NCBI GenBank assembly: GCA_902385635.1
Contig: CABMGN010000008.1
Span: 62,001-126,000, forward strand
Length of the DNA stretch: 64,000 nucleotides
Direction: 5' to 3'
Source of the DNA: an uncultured archaeon
GTDB taxonomy: Archaea > Nanobdellota > Nanobdellia > Pacearchaeales > GW2011-AR1
The translations under genes and the position numbers were made by a program. Within the stretch, counting starts at the first letter, position 1, and each line of letters starts with the position of its first letter. Below, piece after piece: positions 19,530-29,133 of this stretch. The notes beneath the pieces are model-generated. The model saw nothing but the letters and a program-made list of their open reading frames with translations. It had not been told where the DNA came from and did no database searches.

Positions 19530-19605
19530 GCCCTAGAAAGAAAATCAAAGATTAAAAGGATTTTGGTAGGTAAAATTATATAAACAGCCACTTCAAACCC
19601 ATTTC

Positions 19606-20727
19606 ATGCCATTCACTCCAACTCACCAAGATTTCGAGACTTTAGCAAGAGTTGGAATTCTAAAAACAAAGTCTGGAGAAGTTGAAACACCCTTCTTTAT
19701 GCCCGTGGCCACACGAGGGGTTGTTAAATCACTTTCTGCAGAAGATCTACAAGAAATAGGAATAAAGGTTGTAATCTCGAATGCGCTAATCCTCTACTTA
19801 AGAAACGGTGCTGAGATTGTAAAAAAATTCGGAGGAATAAGAAAGTTCATGAATCACAAAGGAATAAACTTTACAGATTCCGGGGGCTTTCAAATGTATT
19901 CACCGCGAATCTATATAAGTTCAAATGATAAAGGAGTCTTTTTCAAGAACCCAATTTCAGGAGAGAAGTTGTTTATAACCCCGGAAAAAGATATGGAAAT
20001 CCAGTTGGATATTAATTCAGATGTTGCAATGTGTCTAGACACCATGCCAATGTACAGCCATTCAAAAGAAGAGATTGCAGAAGCAGTAAGAAAAACATCA
20101 CTCTGGGCAGAAATATGTAAAAAGCATCATGATGAACTTCAAAAAGAAAATCAAGAAAAGCAAATGCTCTTTGGAATAATTCAGGGAGGAATCTACGAAG
20201 ACTTAAGAGAAAAATCAGCTAAGGATTTAATCTCACTAAATTTTGACGGATACTCTATCGGAGGATTTGGCTTAGGAGAGACGCGTGAAGAAGAGTTCAA
20301 AATCGTTGAACAGTTAAAAAAGATAGTTCCTCAAGATAAACCTATTTACCTAATGGGGATTGGAGATCCCGTTGAAATTCTAAAAGCAATTTCTTTAGGG
20401 GTTGATATCTTTGATTCACGAATGCCTACACAAAATGCACGAAGAGGAATGCTTTTTACCTCAGAAGGAAAACTAAGACTAATGAAAGAGGAGCACAAAT
20501 TCTCAGAAGAGCCATTAGATAAAAATTGCGATTGTTTTGTTTGTAAAAATTACTCAAGGGCATTCATTCGATATCAACTACTAAATGATGAGGCAGTCGG
20601 AAAGAAACTTGCAACGTATCATAATATTTACTTTCTCCAAAAGATGATAGAAACTGCAAGAAAAAAGATAAAAGAAAACAAGTTCAAAGACTTTCTAAAA
20701 GAAATGGAAGAGAAATATCAAGAATAA
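19606..20727 (+). CDS. tgt: tRNA-guanine transglycosylase, bacterial/queuosine type
   Basis: TDSGGFQMYSPR, FGIIQGGIYEDLREKSAKDL, GVDIFDSRMPTQNARRGMLFT, CDCFVCKNYSRAF...HNIYF Zn site; no PUA domain. Confidence 0.93.
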   Translation: MPFTPTHQDFETLARVGILKTKSGEVETPFFMPVATRGVVKSLSAEDLQEIGIKVVISNALILYLRNGAEIVKKFGGIRKFMNHKGINFTDSGGFQMYSPRIYISSNDKGVFFKNPISGEKLFITPEKDMEIQLDINSDVAMCLDTMPMYSHSKEEIAEAVRKTSLWAEICKKHHDELQKENQEKQMLFGIIQGGIYEDLREKSAKDLISLNFDGYSIGGFGLGETREEEFKIVEQLKKIVPQDKPIYLMGIGDPVEILKAISLGVDIFDSRMPTQNARRGMLFTSEGKLRLMKEEHKFSEEPLDKNCDCFVCKNYSRAFIRYQLLNDEAVGKKLATYHNIYFLQKMIETARKKIKENKFKDFLKEMEEKYQE

Positions 20728-22584
20728 CTACTTTACAAATTTCCTAATTGTCTCCATAATAACTTTTCCATCAAACTGCCCCTTAAATTCAGCCATAACC
20801 AAACCCATGTAAGCATTTGCATTTAATCCAGGCTTTTCCTTAATCAATTTCAAAACTCTCTCTTCTAATTTTCTTATATCTCCTCCTTCTTTCTTAACAC
20901 TTAAAGACTCGTCCAAACTTGATCCCTTAGCTAATTTTTCTAGAACTTCTTTAACCCCAGATTCGGAAATCTTTTTCTCTGCAACTTTTTGTAAAATACT
21001 TTCAATTATATCAACACTTAACCTTTCACTTCTCTGCTTATCAGAAAGTTTTTCTTTTGAGGAAATCTCCTTTGGCCAAAGAATCAAAGCCTTAACAACA
21101 AAATTAGGATTATCATAAATTCTCAAAAGAGATTCAAACTCTTCAAGCATATCCTCGCTTAGAACAAGTTTAACCATTTCGGGAGTTAAGCCACGATTTT
21201 TTAGGTCTGCTTCAACTTCATCGTGTAGCTTAGGAAGAGTTCTTTTAACATCATTAACTAAATCCTGAGAAATTTTAAGTAAAGGTAAGTCTGTTTCTGG
21301 ATACATTCTATCTGCTCCAGGCATTGGTCTTAAAAATTCTGTGCTTCCGTCAGGTAAAGCATTTCTAACCTCAGAAGGAACAGCGATATTTATCTGAGTA
21401 TTAGCCCGGCTGATTACAACATCAACGGCTTTCCTTGCCTTTTTTTCTTCATCAACAACCAAAACAAAAGCGTCTTTGTCTTTTACTTTCAAAGAATTTC
21501 TTATTTCAGAAATTTCCTTATCAGAAAATTTGTACTTCTCTTTCAGTTGCTCATCACTATGAATTAATCCCCCAACTCCTGCATGAGCTTTTCCATAATT
21601 TGAAAGTTCCGTTCCAAATCTTTTTCCTTCATAAAACTCTAAGCCTAGTAAACCAAAAAACCCCGGAAGTTTTGCACCAAAAACTTTCCCCCCTTTTACT
21701 AAAGAATTCTTAACAAGATTACATTCTGTATTTCTAAAAATACTTGTCAAATCAATTGGAGAAAGTCCGTAATCTTTCACCCCTTTAACCAGACCATGAA
21801 TTTCGATTAATTTTTTCTGTCTTAAAATTTCCTTATCAACAGTTTCAGTCATCATTCGTGGATCTTGAAAACCCTTTATTTCAATTCGCGCTCCGTTTTT
21901 AATTGAAACATTAACATCCTGCCTTATTGTTCCTAAACCCCTCTTAACTTTGCAAGATCTCAAAACTTTTCCGAGATAGAGCGCAACTTCCTTAACCTGT
22001 TCTGCGCTTTTTATATCTGGTTCAGTTGCAATCTCAACAAGAGGAATTCCGAGTCTATCAAGTCTGTAAATAACAGTATTTCCTTCCTTACCAACCTCTC
22101 TAGCTGCATCCTCTTCTAAACAAATAGTTTGAATTCCAACTTTTCCAGAAGAAGTTTCAACCCATCCATCGTGGGCAATCAAGACAGTTCTCTGAAATCC
22201 AGAAGTATTTGATCCATTAACAACAGTTTTCCTCATAATTTGTGTTGTGTGAAAAACTTTACAATGTAATAATTCCGAAATTTGCAATGCAATCCTCAAA
22301 GCATCCGGATTAATCTGGTGTGGCGGTTCCTCATCTAGTTCAACAAGACAAGTAGAATCATAACCCTGATAAACAAAAGTCTTATTCAAAGACGCTTGAT
22401 ATGCTGCAGCAGTATCAACTTTTCCAGACTCTCCCGCAGAAACATTAAGCTTTCTCTTAATAGTAAAATCAGGATTATCACTTCTTAAAACAGATGGACA
22501 ATTACAAAAGAGTTTATGGGTATCTAACTGTTGATGAATCTCTAAACCCGATTTAAAACCAATTTTTGCATAATCGATTTCCAT
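20728..22584 (-). CDS. gatE: Glu-tRNA(Gln) amidotransferase subunit E
   Basis: GLEIHQQLDTHKLFCNCPS...KRKLNVSAGESGKVD; GatB/E core and C-terminal YqeY-like tail. Confidence 0.95.
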   Translation of the reverse strand: MEIDYAKIGFKSGLEIHQQLDTHKLFCNCPSVLRSDNPDFTIKRKLNVSAGESGKVDTAAAYQASLNKTFVYQGYDSTCLVELDEEPPHQINPDALRIALQISELLHCKVFHTTQIMRKTVVNGSNTSGFQRTVLIAHDGWVETSSGKVGIQTICLEEDAAREVGKEGNTVIYRLDRLGIPLVEIATEPDIKSAEQVKEVALYLGKVLRSCKVKRGLGTIRQDVNVSIKNGARIEIKGFQDPRMMTETVDKEILRQKKLIEIHGLVKGVKDYGLSPIDLTSIFRNTECNLVKNSLVKGGKVFGAKLPGFFGLLGLEFYEGKRFGTELSNYGKAHAGVGGLIHSDEQLKEKYKFSDKEISEIRNSLKVKDKDAFVLVVDEEKKARKAVDVVISRANTQINIAVPSEVRNALPDGSTEFLRPMPGADRMYPETDLPLLKISQDLVNDVKRTLPKLHDEVEADLKNRGLTPEMVKLVLSEDMLEEFESLLRIYDNPNFVVKALILWPKEISSKEKLSDKQRSERLSVDIIESILQKVAEKKISESGVKEVLEKLAKGSSLDESLSVKKEGGDIRKLEERVLKLIKEKPGLNANAYMGLVMAEFKGQFDGKVIMETIRKFVK

Positions 22585-22609
22585 ATAGAAAATAAAGAAA
22601 AAGGATTTA

Positions 22610-23638
22610 TTAATCTGACTGAAAACTTTCTAGAGCAGTTAAGCGTAAAACTTGACTGTCCAGTATTCCTTCGGGAATATATTTTAAAAAAGCACGATTT
22701 CCGAATTTTTCTCTCATACTTCTAAAAGTAGCATTCCGAGAAGATTGAGCCAACCCCCCAGCAAGGTTAGCAAGAGTGAATTTTCTTTTTGCTCTTCCCC
22801 AAGAGTTATGAAGAACATTCTCAAAAGGCGTAAATCCAACAAAATCCGGATCAATATTCACAACAGAATTATCTCTTCCCAAACAATAGTGTACCTCTTG
22901 AAAATCAACCTCATCAGTTAAACCCAAACCGTGAAGAGTTCCAAAATATTTCCCGATTGCCTCTAAAGAGAGGGGGAAATCTCTTCCAGAAGGAAGAAAC
23001 TCTCTAAGATAAGTTATAGAATCCGTAGATGCATGAATCAGATTAAAATCTGGGATTACTCGAGGAATATTTGCATTATCCATAGCAAAGCTCTCCAACC
23101 CAAGAACTAGCTTAGGTTCCGGAATAAAAGCTAATTCCTTATCTCCTAACGGTTTCTGTCCATCCTTGGGAAAAACTGCTGGATACAAATCCGGTCTAGA
23201 GCACGGAAAGGCCCCCCTCATTTGTTTGGGGGAGATATATTCTTTATCATAAGTTCTTGCTTCACGGACTGCAAATTGTATCCCGTGTTGAGATGCTAAA
23301 AGAAAAACATTAGGATATTTAGAAACAGATCTCAGAAAGTTAGTTCTCCTACGAACCTCAAAAAGTTCTCTTTTACCTGTATCAAAATAAGCAATTGCCG
23401 AAACACCCGAAGGCTCCGCTAATCGAGCTTGAACATCTGAACAAAGAGAGGCCCTTTCAGCATCCCTTTCAGAAGCATTAGGATCTGCATAAATATTATG
23501 TATAGAAGAATTAAAAGCAATAAGGGGATCGAGAGAAGAGTAAAGCCCTTTAAACAGACCGCTTACTGACAAAATCTTTCCTTCTTTATAAAATTCTATA
23601 GCAGTAAGTCTGCCTGATTGTAGTTCTGGAAGAGTCAT
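22610..23638 (-). CDS. hypothetical protein, possible divergent kinase-like fold
   Basis: LIHASTDSITYLREF...IGKYFGTLHGLGLTDEVDFQEVHYCLGRDNSVVNIDPDFVGF resembles an HxD...D phosphotransferase arrangement. Confidence 0.45.
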   Translation of the reverse strand: MTLPELQSGRLTAIEFYKEGKILSVSGLFKGLYSSLDPLIAFNSSIHNIYADPNASERDAERASLCSDVQARLAEPSGVSAIAYFDTGKRELFEVRRRTNFLRSVSKYPNVFLLASQHGIQFAVREARTYDKEYISPKQMRGAFPCSRPDLYPAVFPKDGQKPLGDKELAFIPEPKLVLGLESFAMDNANIPRVIPDFNLIHASTDSITYLREFLPSGRDFPLSLEAIGKYFGTLHGLGLTDEVDFQEVHYCLGRDNSVVNIDPDFVGFTPFENVLHNSWGRAKRKFTLANLAGGLAQSSRNATFRSMREKFGNRAFLKYIPEGILDSQVLRLTALESFQSD

Positions 23639-23750
23639 CCAACCCCTAAATTCTACGCTTTTTTAAACCTTTCTCTACTGTACCCCCTACTAAGTTACAA
23701 CAAAACTTCAAAAGAAAGCATGAAAAATTTATAACCTCTAAAACCATAAA

Positions 23751-24164
23751 ATGAAAATGGCAAAAGGGGATGATATAATTCATAAAGCAGCGACACACCC
23801 AATATTCAGAGCAAAAAGAACATTTGGGCAAAGGGCTGCAGATGGCCTAACAAAATGGGTAGGAAGCTGGACATTCATTATCACTCTTGTTATTGTTTTA
23901 ATCCTCTGGATGGGAGTAAATGCTTACTTTTTTATTAGATATGAAATAGGTGATCCGTGGGATCCATACCCATTCATTCTTCTGAACCTAGTTCTCTCAA
24001 GTATTGCTGCAATTCAAGCACCCATAATTTTAATGTCTCAGAATAGAGAAGCACAAAGAGATAGAATTAGGGGAGAATATGACTACGAAGTTAACAAAAA
24101 AGCAGAAAGAGAAATTGAAGAAATTCAAAAACAACTAGAAAGAATTGAGAAAAGATTAAAGTAA
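23751..24164 (+). CDS. DUF1003 membrane protein
   Basis: GSWTFIITLVIVLILWMGVNAY...DPYPFILLNLVLSSIAAIQAPIILMSQNREAQRDR. Confidence 0.9.
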   Translation: MKMAKGDDIIHKAATHPIFRAKRTFGQRAADGLTKWVGSWTFIITLVIVLILWMGVNAYFFIRYEIGDPWDPYPFILLNLVLSSIAAIQAPIILMSQNREAQRDRIRGEYDYEVNKKAEREIEEIQKQLERIEKRLK

Positions 24165-25466
24165 TTACTCTTCCAGTCGAGGATTTAACTCATGTGCAAA
24201 GTTTTCTAACATTTTTTTCTTAACAATCTCTTTACTATTAGCCCATTCTTTATGCCCAAGAACCCAGCCAAGTTTAACAAAAGCAGTTTCAGCTAGTATA
24301 TCTTCAAGGTAGATAACTCCTGTGGCTAATAGTTCTCTTCCGTTAGAATAAACTAAAGGATCCAATCTTCCAAAAATAGTTTGAGCAGCAGCACAGACAA
24401 TCAACCCTTTAGCCTGAACATCCTTAAGTTTTTTTGTCCATCCCAATCTTGCTCTGTTTGTTGCAACATGGCCAAGACCGACCATCTCTAAAACAATTCC
24501 TTTACATTTTTTCTTTAAATAATAATCAAGAATATCAGGATCTTGCCCGGGGTGAAATTTAACAAGAGCAACTTTTTCTTCAAACTTGGAGTCTAGCTCT
24601 ACTTTTCCTTTCGTATGCTCCCTACTTTTGAAGTCGCTTGAAAGAATTTCAATTTTATCTGAAAAGATCTTAGCTAGGGGTTTAGAATTAACAACCTTAA
24701 ACGCGTCTCTTCTAGACGAATGAAGTTTTCTAACTTTAGTTCCAGGCATAGCATAGCAAAAGGTATCATCAGAATTTGCATGCCCAACAAGCATAACTTC
24801 TGCAATATCTGAAACAGCAGCAAGAGCAGCACAACGAAGATTTAAACTTGCATCAGAACTTGCTCTATCAATACTTCTCTGACTATAAGTCAAAACAACT
24901 GGTTTATTCAAATTTTTAAGGAAAAAACTAAGTGCAGAAGAGGTGTAATAAAGTGTGTCTGTACCGTGAGTAATAATTACTCCGCTGATATTTCCATCAT
25001 TCAAAATTTCTTCACATAGTTTAGCAATTTTTTGCCAGTCTTTAAAATCCATATCTTCAGAAGCTTTCATAAACGGAACTTCAACTCTAGAAACATTAAC
25101 AATTTCAAAAAGTTCAGGATAGAATTTAAATAAATCCTCAGTGGAAGTCAACCAATCAACACCACCCTTCTTAGGGTTAAGTCTAGCAGCAATTGTTCCC
25201 CCAGTAATAATCATTGCGATATTTGGTTTATTCACATCTTTCTTTATTTTAGAAGGCTCTTCTTTTTTACCCTCACCAGATTTCAGAAGAATAACCCCCA
25301 AAGTTTCTTTCTTAACAAAGCCAACATTATATCCAGAATCTAACTTCAATAAAACTGTTCCTTTTTCATCTTCAGGAGATTCCAAGAGAGTTCCTTTGTA
25401 AGAATTTTTTCCAAAAAGGACCTCAACATAGTCTCCAACTTTAGGGTCAACCTTAACCATAAACAA
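24165..25466 (-). CDS. gatD: Glu-tRNA(Gln) amidotransferase subunit D (asparaginase-like)
   Basis: IAMIITGGTIAARLNPKKGGVDW, ITHGTDTLYYTSSALSFF, N-terminal SH3-like domain. Confidence 0.95.
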   Translation of the reverse strand: MFMVKVDPKVGDYVEVLFGKNSYKGTLLESPEDEKGTVLLKLDSGYNVGFVKKETLGVILLKSGEGKKEEPSKIKKDVNKPNIAMIITGGTIAARLNPKKGGVDWLTSTEDLFKFYPELFEIVNVSRVEVPFMKASEDMDFKDWQKIAKLCEEILNDGNISGVIITHGTDTLYYTSSALSFFLKNLNKPVVLTYSQRSIDRASSDASLNLRCAALAAVSDIAEVMLVGHANSDDTFCYAMPGTKVRKLHSSRRDAFKVVNSKPLAKIFSDKIEILSSDFKSREHTKGKVELDSKFEEKVALVKFHPGQDPDILDYYLKKKCKGIVLEMVGLGHVATNRARLGWTKKLKDVQAKGLIVCAAAQTIFGRLDPLVYSNGRELLATGVIYLEDILAETAFVKLGWVLGHKEWANSKEIVKKKMLENFAHELNPRLEE

Positions 25467-25497
25467 TCTAAAGAAAAAGTGTATAAAAAACTATTGA

Positions 25498-25569
25498 CGA
25501 ACCCAGAAGGAATTGAACCTTCATCTACAGGTCCGAAGCCTGTTGTTCTATCCGTTGAACTATGGGTCC
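25498..25569 (-). tRNA. tRNA-Arg(UCG)
   Basis: Minus strand GGACCCA TA GTTC AACGGATA GAAC A ACAGG CTTCGGA CCTGT AGATG AAGG TTCAATT CCTTC TGGGTTC G (cloverleaf by eye). Confidence 0.93.
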
Positions 25570-25624
25570 TAGCCATAAAAGCAAGATTAGGTAATTTTAA
25601 ATATCTTCTTAGGCTAAATAGAAA

Positions 25625-27070
25625 ATGCCACAAGACGGATTAAGTGTAAAAAAAGAAGAAAACTTTTCTGAATGGTACAATCAAGTTCTAGATAAAGCCG
25701 AAGTAACAGACATGCGTTACGGAGTCAAGGGATTTGTAGTAATACGCCCGTGGGGAGCAATGGCTCTAGAAAAAATGTATAAACTCTACGAGGCAGCCTT
25801 ACAAAAAAGAGGGCATAAACCATCATTCTTTCCTATAGTAATTCCAGAAGAGAATTTCAAAAAAGAAGCAAGCCACATAGAGAACTTCAGTCCGCAGGTA
25901 TTCTGGTTAGAACAACTACAAGGAGAAGGGAAACTCGCACTAAGACCAACTTCAGAAACTGCAATGTACCAAATGTACTCTTTGTGGATTAGAAGCCACC
26001 GAGATTTACCTCTAAAAATATACCAGAGAGCAAATGTTTACAGGCTTGAAACAAAAGCTACGCGTCCGCTAATAAGGGCAAGAGAATTTTACTGGCTAGA
26101 AGCTCACGCCGCATTTGCAACCAAAGCAGAAGCAGAAGAACAAGTTTTAGAGGATATAAAAACAACAGAAGAAGTTATGCATCAGAAATTCGGGGTGCCT
26201 TTCCTTCCAATGAAACGCCCGCAATGGGATAAGTTTGGGGGAGCAGAATACACAATTGGGAGTGATGTGATGATGCCAGACGGAAAATTAATTCAACAAC
26301 CCTCAACACACTTACTCGGACAACACTTCTCAAAAGTATTCAATGTTAAGTTTAAAGATGAAAAAGGTAAAGAAGAGTATGTCTGGCAAACATGTTACGG
26401 CCCAGCCCTATCAAGAATCTTAGCCTCAGTAATATCAATGCACGGAGATAATAACGGGTTAGTTATGCCTTTCTGTATAGCTCCAGCACAAATAGTAATT
26501 GTTCCAATCTTCACAAAAGAGAATAAAACAAAACTAGTAAAAGAATGTGAAAAGATAAAAGAAAAACTAGAGAAAGAAAACCTCTCAGTAGAATTAGATG
26601 ATAGAGAAGAAAAAAGACCCGGTGAAAAATATTACGAATGGGAACTAAAAGGAGTTCCATTTAGATTAGAAATTGGAGAAAAAGAACTAAAACAAAAAAA
26701 GTTAACTCTTTTCGTAAGAGATACGCGAGAAAAAACAAATATCTCTCTAGCTAAAGTAACCCAGCTAGCAAAACTTGGAGAAGAGTACGATAAAAGACTC
26801 CTGGCAAAAGCAGACAAATTCATGAAAGGAAAAATAGTCGATTGCTTTGACAAAGCAGATATTAAACAAGCTCTTGAAGATAAAAAAATAGCAAGAGTAA
26901 ATTTCTGTTCTACTGAAAAAGAAGGGATTTCCTGCGCAGAGAAAATAGAAAAAGATTTTGGTGCAGAAGTTCGTGGAACTCTAGGAAGCAAGTCAGAAAA
27001 ACCAACAGGCGGTTGTGCGATTTGTGGAAAATCTGCAAAAGTTGTTGTTTACCTAGGAAAAAGTTACTAA
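25625..27070 (+). CDS. proS: prolyl-tRNA synthetase, archaeal/eukaryotic type
   Basis: MRYGVKGFVVIRPWGAMALEKMYKLYE...LRPTSETAMYQMYSLWIRSHRDLPLKIYQ...C-terminal Zn domain CAICGKSAKVVVYLGKSY. Confidence 0.96.
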   Translation: MPQDGLSVKKEENFSEWYNQVLDKAEVTDMRYGVKGFVVIRPWGAMALEKMYKLYEAALQKRGHKPSFFPIVIPEENFKKEASHIENFSPQVFWLEQLQGEGKLALRPTSETAMYQMYSLWIRSHRDLPLKIYQRANVYRLETKATRPLIRAREFYWLEAHAAFATKAEAEEQVLEDIKTTEEVMHQKFGVPFLPMKRPQWDKFGGAEYTIGSDVMMPDGKLIQQPSTHLLGQHFSKVFNVKFKDEKGKEEYVWQTCYGPALSRILASVISMHGDNNGLVMPFCIAPAQIVIVPIFTKENKTKLVKECEKIKEKLEKENLSVELDDREEKRPGEKYYEWELKGVPFRLEIGEKELKQKKLTLFVRDTREKTNISLAKVTQLAKLGEEYDKRLLAKADKFMKGKIVDCFDKADIKQALEDKKIARVNFCSTEKEGISCAEKIEKDFGAEVRGTLGSKSEKPTGGCAICGKSAKVVVYLGKSY

Positions 27071-27195
27071 GCCCGATCAGCAACAACTAAGTTCAATTCA
27101 TCTTCTAGTCTAAGAGTAACTTCCATTATTTGAGAAAGTTCTCTTTCTAGAAACATTCTTTCTTCAACCATTTTATCTCCTTTTTTTGTATTCAT
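27067..27195 (-). CDS. candidate small protein, 42 aa (internal start at 27171 gives 34 aa); not in track
   Basis: MNTKKGDKMVEERMFLERELSQIMEVTLRLEDELNLVVADRA; AAAAAGGAG SD directly before the internal ATG. Confidence 0.4.
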   Translation of the reverse strand: MNTKKGDKMVEERMFLERELSQIMEVTLRLEDELNLVVADRA

Positions 27196-27244
27196 AGTAA
27201 CTTTTTCATTAATTCAGAAAAACCAGTAAAAATCTTTTAGAAGT

Positions 27245-27370
27245 CTTTATTAAATTTCTTCGAGATTCAGCCAGGTTTTCCGGTGAATTAAATCGAAGTA
27301 AATTTATTTTTAGTTAGGACTATATTTGAGCACTTAATGCCGTTTCTATACCAATGAAGTCCTAAACTTT
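27245..27370. ncRNA. candidate structured RNA or 5' leader
   Basis: TAAATTTCTTCGA (27251-27263) pairs with TCGAAGTAAATTTA (27293-27306), one bulge; nested ATTCAGCC/GGTGAAT; second pair TTAGGACT (27314-27321)/AGTCCTAA (27358-27365). Confidence 0.4.
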
Positions 27371-27409
27371 TCATTATGTATTATAAGAAGAACCTATTTT
27401 TATATTTAT

Positions 27410-28477
27410 CTACTTGTACTTTTCAGAAACCAGATTTTCAAAATTCTTTTTGAATAATTCTAAATCCTCTATTCTAACTGTTGCCCCAAGAGCATCCTCA
27501 TGCCCGCCAGCAGTTGCATTCTCTATATTCTTTACAGACTCTAAAAGAATATTCTTAATTTTCTTTCCTCTAATAGAAATATTCGCTTTTACACCTGAAA
27601 TGTAGATAACAACAATTATCTTCTCAGGATAAAGATAACTTAGCTCGTTTGAAAGATCAGAACTAAGGCTCATATCTCCGCCATACTGGAAAAATAACAC
27701 CTTCTCTTCTTCCGAAGGTTCCAAACTCAAAGCCTTTTGTAAAAACTTCTGATACTTTCCGTAAATCTGATCAAATCTCTCGTGCATCTGTTTGTTTTTG
27801 CTACTTTCTTCCAAAATATCGTGTGGGCTTCTAACTTTCATTAAAAATTTAAGCATTAAAATAACGTTAGTTGTTTTATCCTTCAAACCAAAACCAAGAA
27901 TTCTCGCAACTCTCCCTATCTGAGAACCATAAAAAATCCCAAAAGCATCCTTAGAATTATTCATGAGTTCAGGAAACTCTTTTTTAACATCATCAACAAA
28001 CTCGGGCATAAACTTATCTGAAATACAACCAATAAGTGCAATCCAAAGATCCTCTTTCTTCTGAGTTACAGAATAAGAAAGATAGGTAACAGGTTCGTAA
28101 CTCTTCTTTCCATCTCCAGTCTGAACTGCAGGGTTATAGTAATTAACAAAATCCGGGACAACTGTTTCAGCCATCTGATGATGATCTATCCACACAACGG
28201 GGATATTTTCTTTCTCAACTTCCTCAAAAAAACCTTTAGAAACAAGTGGCTTATCAAGGATAAAAATATAGTCGGCTTTTAGCTCCCTAACCTTTCGGAA
28301 ATAATCCTTGTCTAAAGAGGGGAAACTCCGAATAGGAACACCCTTACCCTTTCCAGAAGCCCGTTGTAGAAGCAAAAAACTACAAAGTCCGTCCTGATCA
28401 TTATCAAAGAAAAAAACCGGATTCTGAGCCTTATCTAGATGCTCCCTAATTTCCTTAATTTGTTGTGAAGATAACAT
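27410..28477 (-). CDS. DHH family phosphoesterase (RecJ-like)
   Basis: FFDNDQDGLCSFLLLQRA, VVWIDHHQMAE, NATAGGHEDALGATVRI. Confidence 0.88.
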   Translation of the reverse strand: MLSSQQIKEIREHLDKAQNPVFFFDNDQDGLCSFLLLQRASGKGKGVPIRSFPSLDKDYFRKVRELKADYIFILDKPLVSKGFFEEVEKENIPVVWIDHHQMAETVVPDFVNYYNPAVQTGDGKKSYEPVTYLSYSVTQKKEDLWIALIGCISDKFMPEFVDDVKKEFPELMNNSKDAFGIFYGSQIGRVARILGFGLKDKTTNVILMLKFLMKVRSPHDILEESSKNKQMHERFDQIYGKYQKFLQKALSLEPSEEEKVLFFQYGGDMSLSSDLSNELSYLYPEKIIVVIYISGVKANISIRGKKIKNILLESVKNIENATAGGHEDALGATVRIEDLELFKKNFENLVSEKYK

Positions 28478-28515
28478 AAAAAATAGAAGAAATTACTGAT
28501 TTTAAGGTTTGTGAA

Positions 28516-29091
28516 TTAAATCCTCTTGCCCGAAAGGATCTTTTCTCTTAAGCTCTGTAAATCTCCAATTAAAGAATCCACAAGATCTTCATTTTTGAAT
28601 ACCTTAAGTAAATCATCTTTTGAAGAGTCAAATATCTTATCAAGAGTGTTAAAATGATTAAGAAGAACCTTGACGTCTTTCTCTAACAAACTAGTCTTAC
28701 CCATAACTCTTAACCCTCTTGGAGAGATTGGCCGATCATGAAGTTCTTCAAAAAGAGTTCTAGAGAGATTTGAATTCTCAAGTAAGAAATCAAAACTCAT
28801 CTCACTCAAGGCAGAGTCAATTCTATAAAACTTCGCACCAAAGTAGTCTCTTAGAATCATGTCTCTATCCTTTGAAAAGTTCTTAGTAAGCTCTTTAAGA
28901 CGCATGCTGATAATTGTGCCTTCTTTTCCAAGTTCGATAAGATACCTCTTTACAACATCAGAAATTCTCTTAATTATCTCCATTCTCTGAAGAACATTAC
29001 AAATATCACTAGTCATAACAAGGTTATTCATCTCCAAAACATTAAGATGAGATAAAAGATCACTAAAAATTTCTTTTTGCTTTTCCAACAT
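28516..29091 (-). CDS. disA: DisA linker plus C-terminal HhH region (3' half of an interrupted disA)
   Basis: FSDLLSHLNVLEMNNLVMTSDICNVLQRMEIIKRISDVVKRYLIELGKEGTIISMRLKELT...RGLRVMGKTSLLEKDVKVLLNHFNTLDKIFDSSKDDLLKVF; same frame as the upstream DAC ORF. Confidence 0.82.
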   Translation of the reverse strand: MLEKQKEIFSDLLSHLNVLEMNNLVMTSDICNVLQRMEIIKRISDVVKRYLIELGKEGTIISMRLKELTKNFSKDRDMILRDYFGAKFYRIDSALSEMSFDFLLENSNLSRTLFEELHDRPISPRGLRVMGKTSLLEKDVKVLLNHFNTLDKIFDSSKDDLLKVFKNEDLVDSLIGDLQSLREKILSGKRI

Positions 29092-29133
29092 CTGAAGAGT
29101 TTCTGTTGATCTTCGAAGAATTTCCGAGCTAGA

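Noticed and set aside
25346-25633. 95-aa minus ORF containing HSSTDRTTGFGPVDEGSIPSGFV
   Set aside because: Typical translation of the tRNA-Arg(UCG) gene (25498-25569) plus antisense of gatD's 5' end region.
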